Positions 11,620 to 25,242 of a stretch of DNA of 64,000 nt are shown here, in pieces. Each line of letters begins with the position of its first letter. Within the stretch, counting starts at the first letter, position 1. A program made the position numbers and the translations under genes. Source of the stretch: Phoenix dactylifera (Eukaryota > Streptophyta > Magnoliopsida > Arecales > Arecaceae); assembly GCF_009389715.1 (NCBI RefSeq), contig NC_052409.1, forward strand, positions 1,218,001 through 1,282,000. The letters are read 5' to 3'. The notes beneath the pieces are model-generated. The model did no database searches and was not told the DNA's origin. It was given only the letters and a program-made list of their open reading frames with translations.

Positions 11620-14600
11620 TTACTTGAGAAGAGTCTCCATGGCTTCGAAGAACAGTGGTACCAGTTCGGGGCTTGGTGTCTTGACTGCACATTTTACACC
11701 AGGTATACCAACGACAACTGTAAGCTCTATCAAGAATGGAATACCTCGAGGAATCTTGGCCGAGAGATACAAGAGCTCTTTGTTTGTGTTTCTGCGCTTT
11801 GCTACAAAGAACACATTGGATGCAGCCAAACGTTCAAGGGTAACATCAACACTATTGACAACAGAGTTCGTCAAGTCCTTCGAGGCCTCATTTGCATCAG
11901 GAAGTGATTTCCATGTCTGCATGTGAGAGAGGTAATTATAAGTACAACATGTAAATTCCCCATTTTCAAGAAGAATTAAAGATGTAACCAATGACATTGT
12001 TATTCGCAACTAAATAATCAAATACTTGTTTCTATAAAGTAAGTGCAATAGAAGATGCCATATAAATCAGATTCAAATAATACAATATTTTAATATTAAG
12101 AAAAAGAAAAGTCTGTATATCATTGCTCCTGATAGAATTACTTGGGTGGTAACTTTAGTAGTTCTCTGAAATACTTCTGCTTGGAAATGGGAACTTAAAG
12201 AATGGTACAACTTGAATAGCTAAGAAATCATCCAAAATCAGATTCAGCATGAGCAAGAAGATCAAGGGGAAAAGGTCATGCCCTTCAGTCTTCATCATTA
12301 TATGACTTCAAGCAGGATGTGAGCTTCCACAACATCAGAGCCCACCCAAAGTGTCCTCTCCTTATCCATCATTGCGATCCCATTCCCAACCTTCCAGTAA
12401 ACCATGTTTTTATTCCACTCAGTGAGGTTTTCTCTGTTTATATGTTTCCGTTTATATGAATCTCATTTCTTATCAAAGCCATCTATTATCAAAACATTTG
12501 GCTATCATCCATACCACATGTCAATTGCTTGTGCCTACACTAGTAAGAATATCAGAAGCAATAAAACATTGAATACCATATGTTCTGCAAAGTGTGGCAT
12601 AAAATAACAGGCTTAATTTTAAGGCTAGCATTACAATGACAAAGAAAATGTAAGTGATAGAATATACGATAAATACAAGGAGCCTTTTCCAGGGTAATGG
12701 TCCTTATGATGAACTCCATCTTGAAGCACCCTCTGTGTTCATGAATACTGTCTGGCAACACCACTTATGGCAGTTAAAAGTAACATTTAAATTTGGATGC
12801 TGTGAGTGTCTGAAAATAGAGGTTTTATTTGTGTTCATGAATACCGTCTGGCAACACCACTTATGGCAGTAAAAAGTAACATTTAAATTTGGATGCTGTG
12901 AGTGTCTGAAAATAGAGGTTTTAATTAGAAACAAGCATTTGCTAATATTCATATCAGCAACATGTTAAAGAGGTTATTGGCACAGCGACATAATTGTCTG
13001 GATGCAGTAGGAACAGGTCAACTTAAACCAAAACCAGGACAGATTCAAAATTGACATCTTAAACCAAGGCTTGGAATAAATTATTAGATCCAGATCATGA
13101 TGAAGGATTTTTCAACAGCATGATCCAAATTGAACCATACACCATGCAAACAGAATCGAACTGCTTTAAAAATGGATTCATGTAATGCTTTGAACTGATC
13201 CAAGATTCGTTTTCAATAAAAAAAAATGTTTAGGAAAGAAAACAGTCACAGTGCTTTAATCACTTACCTCCAGAAAATTTGCACGCTCCATTCTACCATC
13301 TTCCACAAAGAATACATGCAATGGCATTTTATCATTGAAATACCAGACTGGCTGCTGGTTATTTTTCACCGCAACCTGCAGAAGCAAGGTTGGAGGCCCA
13401 GGCGAGACATTCTGGAAAAGAACCATAGGTAGAAGGGTCCTGGCTGATGTTCCAGGTTGCAATGGTGGGACCTAATAAAAGAGAAGAATGCCCAATACAT
13501 TTTAAGTTTTGTCCAACCAACATCTTAAATATCTGGAGTTCTAGACAATATAATCACCTGTAGAGGTCCAGCAGCTGCAAGACCAAATGTATTTTTGTTA
13601 AATTGTATCATGAACCCATCTAGCACAGCCTGTGAATTGTTCTCAAATAATAACCCATAAAATATTTGGCCATCGCGCCGCAGTAGCTGTGCACTTATTT
13701 GTAGACCTTGACCAGTTGACGAAGGTAGTAATACAGGTAAAGGAGGCCTGCCTCAACAATTAAAGCAATTATTACATTGACAAGCAGGAGGTTGATCAAT
13801 ATTTCAAAATGCAATAGAATAGACTAAAGAGATGCAGAAAGATAAATCATGTAAACCTCACCCTGAAGGCGGTGTTGTTGGCTGGTCGACAGGTACAATG
13901 GCATTATCCAGACCAATCAAATCACCAAGTAAATCAGGCACAGGAGCAGCAGGTGAAGAGAGTGCTGGTGCTGCCACTGGCTGCCTTGTTGAAGCATGTG
14001 GAGCAGTACTTGGACTAGACGGGGCAGGTGCACCCTCAACTGCATGAGATGGTGACTCAGAATATGCAGTTTCACCCCCATCAGGATATTCATCATCATC
14101 TGGTCGAGGTGCAGCTTTGACACGGCTTACAAATGCATCTGGAGGCTTATGATAAACAGAAGATAAGGTAGCAATGTTTGCAAGGAGCTCATCAAGAAGC
14201 GAAGGATCAAGCTGATTTGAATCATCACTGATTACTGGCTTCTCGGCTAACACAACATCTTTAGCAGCCTGAGAAAAAGAAAAGAATCATACTCACCAAA
14301 TAATATGGCATTTTGAAAATGACCGACTATCCAAACAGCTTATTATACCTCAGGATCAGTAGAAAGAAGACGCCAATATATGTAGGCACGATCACGCAAA
14401 TCGGGATTGTCAGTCTCCACTGTGGCATTATTAAGAACAGCCTATAGCACATGAATGCATGCCAATTAGGGCGCTAAATAACAAACAGAATTGCTTTTCA
14501 TAGTTACACAATTAACCCTTACACAAAGGTCTATAGAAGTTAAATGTTCTTCATGTATGAGAAAAAAATAGATTTCCTAAAAAAATATAATACGTCAAAT

Positions 14601-17600
14601 GCTGGTAACATTGTACAGAAAAGAAAGAGAGGGGGGGGGGGGGGGTGAGGTCCAGATTTCTAGACTTCTTAAAGAGGGTTGTACGAAAAATAATAATGAC
14701 TAATTTGTAAAAGAATGCTTTCTGAGCATTAGAAGATCCATACAGCTGAAGATTTCATTATAAGATTGATGCTTTCAATATCATCCTAAGTGACAAGTAT
14801 AAATCTGTCCTGAAAAGTGCATGCAAAAGTTCCGATGAAATTGGAATGGACAATCAGAAACAAATTCGAGAAAAGTACAACAACCAGCATTCTCTTGCAC
14901 GATGGTGATAATTTCTTGTTGATGCTAAGCTCAACATATACTTTTTATCAGCAATATGGGAACATCAATTAAGTTCAAGTCATGCGAACATAAGAAATAA
15001 ATATAGGAAACCTGAATCATCTGCTGTGGACCTTCAGTTGGCTTTTTAAGAAACAACTTGACAGTTGCAGTGAGTAATTGCAGTTGAACAAGTGGAGGCT
15101 CTTCGGGAAAGCTTTCTAGAAAGCTCTCAAGGAGCTCATCAGCATTGTCAATTCTTTCTGCATATTCCCCAATTATCCAAATCATTGATGCCTGCAGCAA
15201 GAAAAGCAGTTGGGCAGAAACAAAAATACTAAATACATTAAGTTAGAACTTAAACTATTTTTCTAGCTAATCTTCAAGGATGAGACTTTACCTTAGCTTC
15301 TGGCTCATCTAATGTGTCCAAACTCTCGCAGAGCGTTGCAATGATGGATTCATAGCTGTAAATATAAATTACAGTGCATAATAAGGTCCAAAGTTATAAA
15401 GCAGCCTAAGCATCCTAGTGTTAAAAATGAAAAACAAATGAAGAAGCAAGGCATCCGCAACAAGCATTAAATAATCCACACTCACGTGTTCGGATAACGC
15501 CTGAAGATATCCTTGATGACAATGATAGCCTCCTGCACAACATAATTTACTTTTATCTTTATGAGCTCGAGCAACACGCTGATGCACCGCTCAGCAGCTC
15601 TCTCTAACTTTATGGCACAGCGACCAATTGCACGCACAGCCTTCCGAACAAAGTCAACATCTACTTCTGTAGCATACTCTTTGAACTCCAACAGAACCTG
15701 AAAGCAAGACCATTAATTTCTGAAAAAGAGGTAGTACCAGAATCTCAAAGCCCTTGAATGCACAAATATTACTACAAAAGCCAGAACTCTCAAAAAGGAA
15801 TATCAAAAAACCAGAATGAAAAGCTAGTTAAATGTTGTCCTAGAATTCAATAAATCACAATAAGGTTATAGCATTGATAACATGCTTGCTCAAAATACAA
15901 TTATGTAATATGTCAACTCTCATCAAGAAAAGCTGCCTTTCAGCATCTTGCTACATGTTTGTACATTACATATTTCAGTAAAGGCCCATTGGAGGCTACA
16001 TAAACCTTTTGACTGTAAATTCTAGAAACCAGGCATTACTAGAAGAGGTTAGTCTTCAGCAAAGACCTCAGATCACAAACCAGGAGCAGATAGAATATAT
16101 AGGGGAAAGAAATTGCAGAACTAGAGCTGATTGGATGACACGGAGAGGGGCATCCGCAATATTATAGGCGCACGCCTGCAAGATTAAAGGAGAAATAGAA
16201 CAACAATAAAGCCTGCAATATCATATAGCTTGGAGTATTGGGCAATAAAGAAAATATACAAAAACAAGTTGAGTATGGTACATGTGAGAATTTTAAGATG
16301 GATGTATGATAAAACCAGAATTAGGTTGCAAAATGAATATATTGGAGGAGTTGTAAGAATTGGATGAATTAAGGACAAAGTGATGGATAATAGATTAAGA
16401 TGGTAATGGACATGTACAACAAAGATATGAGAAAGCTCCAGCAATGAGGGGTACATTAGTTTGTATCGACGATTGTAAGAAAGGAAGGGAAGACAACAAG
16501 ATAACATGGATGGAGGTCGTAAGGAAGGACAGGGAGAAGTTTATGACAACACCAAAGGTGGCCTTACATAGGAAAGCCTAGCGAATGAGAATCCATAAAG
16601 CTGACCCAAATTGTTGGGAAAAGGCTGGATGCAATAAATAAACATGTAATTTCTTCCAGAATACCCTTCTTACATTAATGGAAGAAAACTCGTATAAAGT
16701 AAGATTAATAAAGCATGGACTTGATGTTCTTCATCGGAAATCACATTAAGTGTTTTAATTAATACCTGGTCTATGTTCCGATCAGATGCAAGCTTTATCA
16801 TAATCTCCAGTTTCTCCATCTTAACATAAATTGGATCATTGTACTTGCAGAAAAAAACCTGTAGATAGTTTACTCAGAACAACAAAAACTGTAACAATAG
16901 TTTAAATCAAGAATTTGTTGAGAATTCAATACGACATATTCATCTAATTTCACCTTAATTTCATGTGCAAGTATTGTAGGTCGTTTCTGTACAATAAGAT
17001 TGATGTTGCGTAATGCTACATACTGTATTTCAGGTTCTGCGGAAAGAAGAGTTACTAGAGGAGGTGCCATCTTCTTGCAAAGATTTCGGACCACATCAGT
17101 ACTAGTAATAAGTTCCATCTGCTGAAGAATCATCTGCAGCAATCAAATCCATAATCATAAATCTTGCAAATGTCACGTACAAAAGCAAATCTTCAGTTAT
17201 GAACCAACAGGTGTTGCTTTGAAAAGCAAACTAGAAAAAATGTTCTCCATATCTACCTTCATATAATTAATGGAGATGTTATATAGCCAACATTCCCTTC
17301 TAGTTCACTTCAAGAAAATGGCCAGAAAAGTTTACGGATCTAAAATTATCTTCTGAAGTTCTCATTCTTTAGGAAATTTGAGGCCTTTCCTATCTTCTAC
17401 AAATATTCAATCTTTTACAACCATCTATAGTTCCACACCAATGAATGCTTTCTTCTTTTCCAACCTTTACAAATTATTTTCAAGAAAATGCAATTTTTTT
17501 CATATAAAAGATTGAATGAATTCCATGATTCCTAGTTTGGTTGCTGTACCACACAGGAAAACCATATATTTTCATGTCAGTCACGCATACATTTGTCCTA

Positions 17601-20600
17601 ATATAATATATGACCTGTACCTGTTGTGTCTAAATCCTCTAAGAAAAACTGACTAGCCTCTTGTAAGGATGTTGTGCCTTGCAACATATAAACTCTGTGA
17701 ATCAGGTTTCCATCATATTCACTTGCAAGTCATCTAAACCTTTTCATATCAACTCTTACCCAAATCCATAACATGCAGACCGTATCCCCACCCCCCCCCC
17801 CCCACCCCCCGCGCTGGAGCCCCCAAAACCCAAAAAAAAAAATATCATCTTAATTTCTACTCTTTATTCCATGGAAACATTCCCTTAAAATATTGCTATG
17901 TTTCCCCTCTATTATTATCCATAAACAAGAAAAAAATTAAAAAAAAGGAGAAGTCCCCGATCTATTGGATCATCAAGGATGATCTTGTAGACCCTTCCCC
18001 ACCTCATCACTCCAAAAAAGGTGACCTCCTGGGGGTGTGCAAGGTATAACTTCATGAAATTTAATAAGTGAAAAAATATGAGCTTTCACACGATGCATTT
18101 GCTCTAATACTATCCATCTGCACTCTCTCCACCTAGACGCAGTCCCCTCATCCCTTGCCAAAACTCCGATTATTTAATGACAAATTAATTTGTGATTTTG
18201 CATGTCACAGATTAATCTAAGGAAGACAATTATAATCTCCTCAGCAGTCCAAGTATAGGCAAAAACTAGAAAATTGTTGTCTTCTGTTAGAACATCCTAT
18301 CAAACATAACATTTAATTGCAAAGTAGCCTACTTTGTTCATATACTATACATGGATTCTCCTGCTACATAAAAAACATTTTATACCAGGCACTTAAATGC
18401 AACCATATGAAAATGATTTTTCAAAGAGAACTATACGAAATGCTATTCGAAATGCATGCTAGCTAGGCATCAATCAATGGAAACAAAAATTGTTATATTT
18501 AAGATTCATCATGGTGCTAGACCAAGAATATGCCATGGCTGTCTTTTACGTACAAATCAGTTATTCATGTTTCCCTTGTTCCCATTAAAAGTGCAAACGA
18601 ATAATCTTAAAAAAAATTGAAGAGTATACATACTTTGACAGCAGAAAGCACAACTGCACAATTTGCATGCTGGAGACGTGGTGTAACTCTTTCCACTATG
18701 TTCTCAGCATCACGGGCATCAGATGCTTTGTACCTTGAAAGGGCATCCAAAATGAAAACCTGACCCCATCTGCAGAACAATCAGATTCTCCTCATAATCT
18801 AGTTTTGAGCAAATATAAAACAGAAATGCATCTTAGCAACAGAAAAAGGTATAGGGTTATCTTTCGTTAAAAAAGGTTCTAGGATTTAGTGTTATACATA
18901 GTGGTTACCAATAACAATTTACTGTATTATTAGACTGATTGTTAAGAAGGGGAGGGAAAAAACCTCAAGCTAATGCAGAAAAGGTACACCATAATAGGAA
19001 TCAATGGGACCAAAAAAACACCCATTTTATTCAAATGGATGTTCCTGAACAAATGGATTTGAAATTTTGAATTCCATGTGCAGTAAAAATATCAGACCCC
19101 AATCTAACCATTTAAGCACTATGTTTAGGGAAATAACTTGTTATACGTAAATGTATGCTTTCAAGTTTTATGTTCTTGTTAAAATCATGACTTTGTAGTT
19201 TTTATGGCACGGAATTCTACCATCTTCCAATGAAAATTTTTGAATTTCAGATTTTCAGGTTTGGCATGATGATTCACCAACATAATCATTTATTTAGCAA
19301 TTTTTGAACATAGACTCATGCAATATAATCAAGAAATAAGGCATATCAAACAATTTATAATTGATAACTTTTACAACATCAAGAGGAACTCCCAAATGAG
19401 GTTAATTGTTAATATTTATTATCTGAAAAACTCGACTTCTGACAAAAAAATGCTTGTGTCTTTCCTCTATTCCCATTTTAACCGATTTAGTCTATTATTA
19501 CAAATATTATAATGTCTTTAACATTTTTGCTTTCTATACATGTTTACTCGTGATATCCCACTTTGGGACATGAAGGTTTCTCTTCTTCCTTACAACAGAG
19601 GATAGAGAATGTAACAGCATCAGCTCATCATGGACCAACACTAATAGGTACGTTTAAGTAAGACTGTAATGAAACTTGATAGCCTGTGAAGCACAAATAT
19701 TCATAAGACTTATCATTACAAAATATGTTACATAAATTTATGGACAAACACATATGTAAGACTGTAACCGCTGCTGACTATCAACCATATTGACTTTGCA
19801 TGATGATCCCAACTATCAACTATATCCAAAGGTACCATGCAGTACAAGTATGGGAGCACATCTCTCTATAATATATAACAGAGACAACGATGTGGTTGCT
19901 AGACAATTGCACAAGAGATCATGTGTCACATTTTGGTAAAGTTATGTATCCCACATCCCTTCCATGCATACACTATTCTTATATAAAATACAGGCTTTTC
20001 TAAAAACTTATGATATATGACTAAATGGCTACCAAAACATAGGTACATAAAGTAAAATGGAGATCTATTTATCACATATAGTCTAAACAACCATGATTGA
20101 TGGGATTGCAGCCATCTATCAAATGCTCCTTACTCCTGACCAAGCACGAGCACAACACAAGCCCAACAGATGCACAAGTATAAAATACTGATTGTGAAGC
20201 TAAATTTACACGGACACTATGTAACTAATGCCATATAATGGATAAAATAAACTAGCACATATTCATGCCAACATATTGATTATATAAGCAAATTTAGCCA
20301 GTTATCCTAAGTCCATGAATAAAGAGCATAGGGTTGCAGACAAGGTTCGCCGTACCGGTACCGAACCCCGTACCGGTGCCGCACTAGTATAGGCGTACCG
20401 AGTGTCGGTACGGTACGGTATGCGGTACGCCAGGCGTACCGACATTGGTGTACCGATACCGGTACCCATCGGTACGGGTACGGTACGCTCGGTACCGACC
20501 GGTACCGATCGGTACAGCGAACCTTGGTTGCAGACAAATGCCCCACAAACTACTTATCAGCAAAACAGTGGTAATGATGAAACCAGCTTTTCCATGCATA

Positions 20601-23600
20601 AACATACTCGGTGCATTCATTCAATGCAGTCAGGAGTTTCGAAAGAGTATGACTGGTGATCTCAAAGATTGGTCTAGAACTACATTCATGGATCTCTGCA
20701 AGCGCCGCAACTGCATTTGCTACTACCATTGGATTATTATCAGATATCAAGTCCTTGAGACTCTCAAGGAATCCTCTGTCTTCCACTAACTCAGCATTTA
20801 TATCGTAAAGCTTAGCTACACAAATGGCTGCAGTCTTTCGAACATAAGGATCATCATCCTGTATAAATTAAACTAAATTAGATTATGACTCATAATGAAG
20901 AAAACATATGACGCTGCACTAAAAAAATGAAAGAAGTAATTATACATGTGAAGGAACACAAAGGGACCTTGAGGCATCTCTGAAGAGGATCACATAGATA
21001 TTCTGTAATTTTGTCAACACGAATGCATCCCATTGTCCTCACAGCCAAAGCACGAATTAGTGGATTGGGATCTTGTGAATCCTGCAAAGATGATACGGCA
21101 TATCAAATATAAGTGCAATTAAATTTATGAAATGTCGGAAATTTTGTTGCAAAGAATTAATATCCAGGTTTCCGAGAAGTTTCCAATCAAGTCCAAGTAG
21201 AATCAAAAGAAAATCGAGTATATATCTATTGCAACCTTGAAAAGCAAAATTGAGGACTTGAAAGCACCAATTTTATACCTATGCAGAAAAGAAAAAGATC
21301 ATGGGTCATGGATCTTGTATTTTAGGGGGATTTTTTTTTAATGTTTGGTAATTGAGATGTTGTGAATGTTTAGTTTAGTTATCAAGAAGATACAGCATCG
21401 CAAAAGATCATCACTTAGCAAGGAACTGCACTAACAAAAAATAATCTAGAGGATTTGCACAGTTAACTATTGATAACCAGGCTATCTGTTCAGAATATTT
21501 ACAGCATCAAGCAACCATCAACAAAATTCTGCCAAATGAACCACTATCTCAACCAGATTACAGCTGCAATGTTAAGCATTCCATCATTTCTTAGGTCATA
21601 TCTTCCACTTGTCAAACCCAGATAATTGCCAAAAGGTGTGTCAGTTATCATCATATCGGGGGATAAAAAGCAGGCCATTACTCAAGAAAAAAGCTTTCAC
21701 CATTTGGTAAACAAATGAACTACCATTGCCATTGGATTGTGACATAACTTTGCTAATGATCGCAAGTTATTTGAAAAAATCTTGTTCATAATTTATATAG
21801 TGGCACAATAACTGTTTGCAGTGTTCCACAGATTGATAAACACTCAATTACGAACATATGAATTACATAACGCATCAAATGCCTTACTATCACAAATTAT
21901 AAAATATCATTTCAGGCATATATTTGCCTCATATGAAATTCATATCTTTCTTTTTGGTGGGCAATCTAGCCAATCTTCTTTGTATTTAATAATTTTCTGC
22001 ATCTCCAAATTCCACTAATTATATCCTCTTCTTGAGCAACAATTGAATACTGCTACAAAGCCATATGCTGAATGTATAGCCCCGAACTTTCAAACAGATG
22101 TTCAAACACAGTATTGTAATTAAGCGTCGGACAACTCAAAGTAAGTTAATTATATGTCAAAAAGACATTTAGCATCCGAGATTCAAAAATCAGTGATGCA
22201 CAGCCTCTATAAAATCCTGCCACATAAAATGCTTTTTGCGAGTATATTTGTAGCAAGTAGGATATGTCTTACCTTAACAAAGGTATTCACAGCAAGTATG
22301 GCTAGATCAGGTTGGCTTTTAGCATAGTTTATAAGATATAAATAGACGAGTTTCTTCAGCTCCAAATTCTCTGTTTGCATGCAGTTGACAACATCCGTGA
22401 ACAATGATGAAACATCTTTTCCAACAGTCATTGCAGCTATCACTTTCTTCACTGCATCCTTCCTTTTGTCCTGCAAAACAGAGTAGGTAACATAAGCTTC
22501 TTACAATCAACTACCAAAAGATTCCATCTCTTAATAAAAATCTTTTTTTAAAGAAATTCATCCCTTAATAAAATAAAAATCACATTACAAAAAGACTGAA
22601 TTAAGTAGCATTAATAAAACTTAAGGTCATGATTCACAAAGCATATAGCCCTATTCTGTTCTTTAGATCACATGGTGCAAAATACTTCCTTACTTGTGTT
22701 TTACCATGCGAAATTATCTAATAGACAACCAAGTTGCTAGCAGAAGATATAGTCACTAGGCCTATGTTTGTCCTATAAATATTTGCTTATAGAGCACATG
22801 TATATCCAACTAGGAACCTTGAAAACAAATAATGGGAAGAACGGATCAAAGAGGTACTTTAACGTATGGTCCAGCATCGAACAAGTCCTGGTAAGGGCTT
22901 AGTTACAGTGCTGTTTACATTCTACATGGGAAGTTCCACCGTGCTGGTTTTTTCACGTCCTGCTGTGTCAAACCGTCAAAGCCATAAACGAGAACAGAAG
23001 AAGTGGGAACGACGAAGGAGCATAGGAATGACATTCTTGCACAAGGATCAAGAGCACCAGAGCACATTACTGTTCTGGGAGCCAATTCAGTACTAAAGAG
23101 TTAAGTCTTTCCTTCCCTCACAAGCCAAACACCGTGAGACACTGCTCCATACCATGCTAACAAATCTATAGACAAGAACTGAACAATCCTTACATTGCAC
23201 CCTTTTCCATGAACAAATTAGAGAAAAGATTCTTTCTTCAAACATCTTGCTTCACTTTGTTCAGGCTTCTGAGATGACATGTTCGGAAAAGAACAAGAAC
23301 CACATCATAGAACTCAACCAATAACCGCACTTTTAACAAAAGAAAAAGAAATTTTTCGTTTTTCCGATTCCGAAAGAGGTCGTGTTCTTAAAATCTTCTG
23401 CATAATCTCAACGAAGAACAGAAAAAAAAAAAATGTCGTCCTAATTTGTGGAAAAGAAACCAAGAAGTCGGAAGTCGGAGAAAATCTTGTATTAAGCTTA
23501 TTCTACATGCCAATCATAGTTTGCTAAGATCAGATTTACCCTCCGTGAAACCCATTTAGGTAACAAGAGGGGGAAACTACGAGGTCATCGCCCTGGTTCC

Positions 23601-23862
23601 CATAACGCGAGATCCAGTCAAGAACCAGAAACATTCGAAGCAGAGAACGATGGATCTGAAGGCATCTATCTCGATCTAGAATCTAGCACAAGGGATCCGG
23701 GGATAACAACCCTGATTCGTTTCGATCCAAGGGAAAGGGGAAAAAATAGAGAGGAGGGGGGGGGAACGTATGGACCTTGTACTGGGAATTGAGCTCCTCC
23801 TTGAGCTCGGGGATCTCTCCCTTCTTGGTGGTGGAGAAGTACTTGGAGTCGTGGCCGCTCAT
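11620..23862 (-). CDS. Beta-adaptin, large subunit of the AP-1/AP-2 adaptor complexes (15 exons, complete)
   Basis: Exons on the minus strand: 23862-23776, 22470-22273, 21081-20968, 20858-20608, 18769-18634, 17133-16954, 16858-16766, 15697-15486, 15355-15292, 15191-15012, 14441-14349, 14268-13862, 13747-13558, 13471-13268, 11916-11620. They sum to 2706 bases (901 aa). All introns are GT-AG with matching phases. The protein opens [20 protein letters not shown], followed by the adaptin trunk of helical repeats (to about 535), a Pro/Ala/Ser-rich hinge (about 560-670, with the clathrin-box-like DLLGDL) and the two-part appendage. It ends [13 protein letters not shown]. Length and order match plant beta-adaptins shared by AP-1 and AP-2, here closest in type to Arabidopsis BETAB/BETAC-AD. 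It links clathrin to cargo membranes at the trans-Golgi and plasma membrane. The ATG is the family start; in-frame codons upstream are leader. Confidence 0.97.
12737..12926. repeat. Tandem duplication, about 95-bp unit x2, in beta-adaptin intron 14
   Basis: Two adjacent units begin GTGTTCATGAATAC and contain GTCTGGCAACACCACTTATG and TGGATGCTGTGAGTGTCTG. They differ at only a few bases, so the duplication is recent. The unit is not part of any exon. Confidence 0.9.
14630..14646. repeat. Poly-G tract in beta-adaptin intron 10
   Basis: An uninterrupted G run of about 15 follows AGAGA. Such tracts slip easily and are also common places for assembly length errors. Confidence 0.85.
16185..16640 (+). 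mobile_element. Degenerate LINE (non-LTR retrotransposon) ORF2 3' end, antisense in beta-adaptin intron 7
   Basis: Reading the plus strand across several frames gives pieces of the familiar C-terminal tail of plant LINE reverse transcriptases: a GHVQQR-like block, [20 protein letters not shown], then [21 protein letters not shown] and RIHKADPN, followed by an A-rich end near 16630. Many stops and shifts show it is old and dead. It lies between exons 8 and 7 in the orientation opposite to the host gene. Confidence 0.75.
17783..17812. repeat. Poly-C tract in beta-adaptin intron 5
   Basis: The run is interrupted by single A bases (CCCCACCCCCC...). It is low-complexity and likely variable in length. 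Confidence 0.85.
20341..20526. mobile_element. 186-bp hAT-type miniature element (MITE) in beta-adaptin intron 4
   Basis: The ends are perfect inverted repeats, CAAGGTTCGC and GCGAACCTTG, with similarity continuing inward (CCGTACCGG / TGTACCGATCGG). An 8-bp direct repeat GTTGCAGA flanks it (20333-20340 and 20527-20534), the expected hAT target duplication; CAAGG is a usual hAT terminus. The interior is almost entirely GGTACC/GGTACG words in both orientations and can fold into a long hairpin. There is no coding capacity. An alternative reading is a 10-bp duplication GGTTGCAGAC with AAGGTTCGC ends, which would suggest a Mutator-like element. Confidence 0.85.
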
Positions 23863-25242
23863 CGTCGCCGAGCCCTCCTCCGCTACAGCGGATGCTTTCT
23901 TTTTTTTCCCCTCTTCTGCCTTGGCTCGGGAAAGCGAAGAAAGAAGGGCGTCCTCGCCGGTCTTTTTATTAGGAGCTCTAAAACGGAAGAGAAAGTCCAG
24001 TCCAGTGAGCCGCATGATCGCGCCACGTCAGCATTACTTCAGATTGACGGCCCAGATGTAAGTCTCCTCCATAGTTTGACAATTAAGACCGGATCTGTGT
24101 TTGGTTCCAAGTCCCCGAAAAAAAGAGCCCGTCGTTGTGAGAATGGCGGAGCGGGCGCTGGGAAGCAGCCATGGTCGTGGCGTGGCGAGCGAATGGGAGA
24201 ACCATCTGAATTTTTTTTTCAGCAAAAAAAAAAAAACCAAGATTCAGGGGTATCAGATAAATAATTTTTAAATTTTTAAATTTTTAAATTTTATACGTTA
24301 AGATGGCAGATTTATAGAAATTATATTTCTTGATTTACTTAAAAATAGCCTTTTTATCAATTGTTAGATAAAGAGGGGGAAAACCAAAATTACGTTAGTT
24401 AATAGCTTCCTAGATAATAAAGAAAATCTAAAAGTTTTTGTGTCTCAAAAATTAGCACCTAAATTAGTCTATTTTCATTCGAACTTTGGTCTGCGGGGAC
24501 ATGCATATCTACAGAGAAGCCAATAGGGTTATAGACTGGATGGATGTATCCATACTAAATCTGTATGAATCACCTTCCATTTCAGCCAAAAAAAAATGTC
24601 TGTTTTAAATTTGTTATTCAAGTCAATATCCAACCATTCATGAACCCCAGGCGACAAAGGCTGTGGATCTGGAGTTAGATAATCTTAATCACCCTTTGGG
24701 GTACAGAGGGAATTTCGATTGCTAACTGGTCTCTGATGTTCTTTGGTTCCCAGGGTAATTAAATAAGGTTCACATTAACTTCAGAAAGCTGGACTGCGTT
24801 GTTGATGATGAACCCTAATTCAGCATGGCTATATATTGTGAGAATTTTTGGTGATAAGTCCTCATTCCTGAAACAGTAGAATATAGTAGTGAATCAAACA
24901 CAAAATGCAACCATTTTCACATGAGACTGGAGAAAAATTATGATTTTCTAATTTAAGGTATGAGAAGAGGCAAAAAAATCATATGTCGAAAGAATTGGCA
25001 CACATGAGAACCAGACAAGAATGAACAATTAATATTACTCATACATGCAAAACTTAGTTTCCTCATCACCTGGCAGTACGATGGAACGTTGAGAATTGAG
25101 AAGACAGATATCTTTGAATATTATGATAGGTAAAGTTGCTAAGTCAAGATTTAAAAGCATATCTTTGAACATATTATATATTAATATTACAGCATTAATT
25201 AAAAAAATCATAACCAAGAAAGAGATCCATCAATATGCAAAG
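23863..25242. other. 5' flank of the beta-adaptin gene and intergenic spacer
   Basis: The first 140 bases upstream of the beta-adaptin ATG are GC-rich and open in frame, as in a 5' leader. The rest is AT-rich, with a repeat of AATTTTTAA at 24262-24290. It separates two genes that both lie on the minus strand. I see no gene here. Confidence 0.55.

Noticed and set aside
20307-20789. Tyr/Arg-rich frames over the GTACCG element
   Set aside because: They arise from the repeated GGTACCG words of the miniature transposon and run into beta-adaptin exon 4 antisense.
23863-24015. Longer N-terminus for beta-adaptin beginning upstream at 24015
   Set aside because: The family starts at [10 protein letters not shown]; the upstream codons are leader with no conserved sequence.
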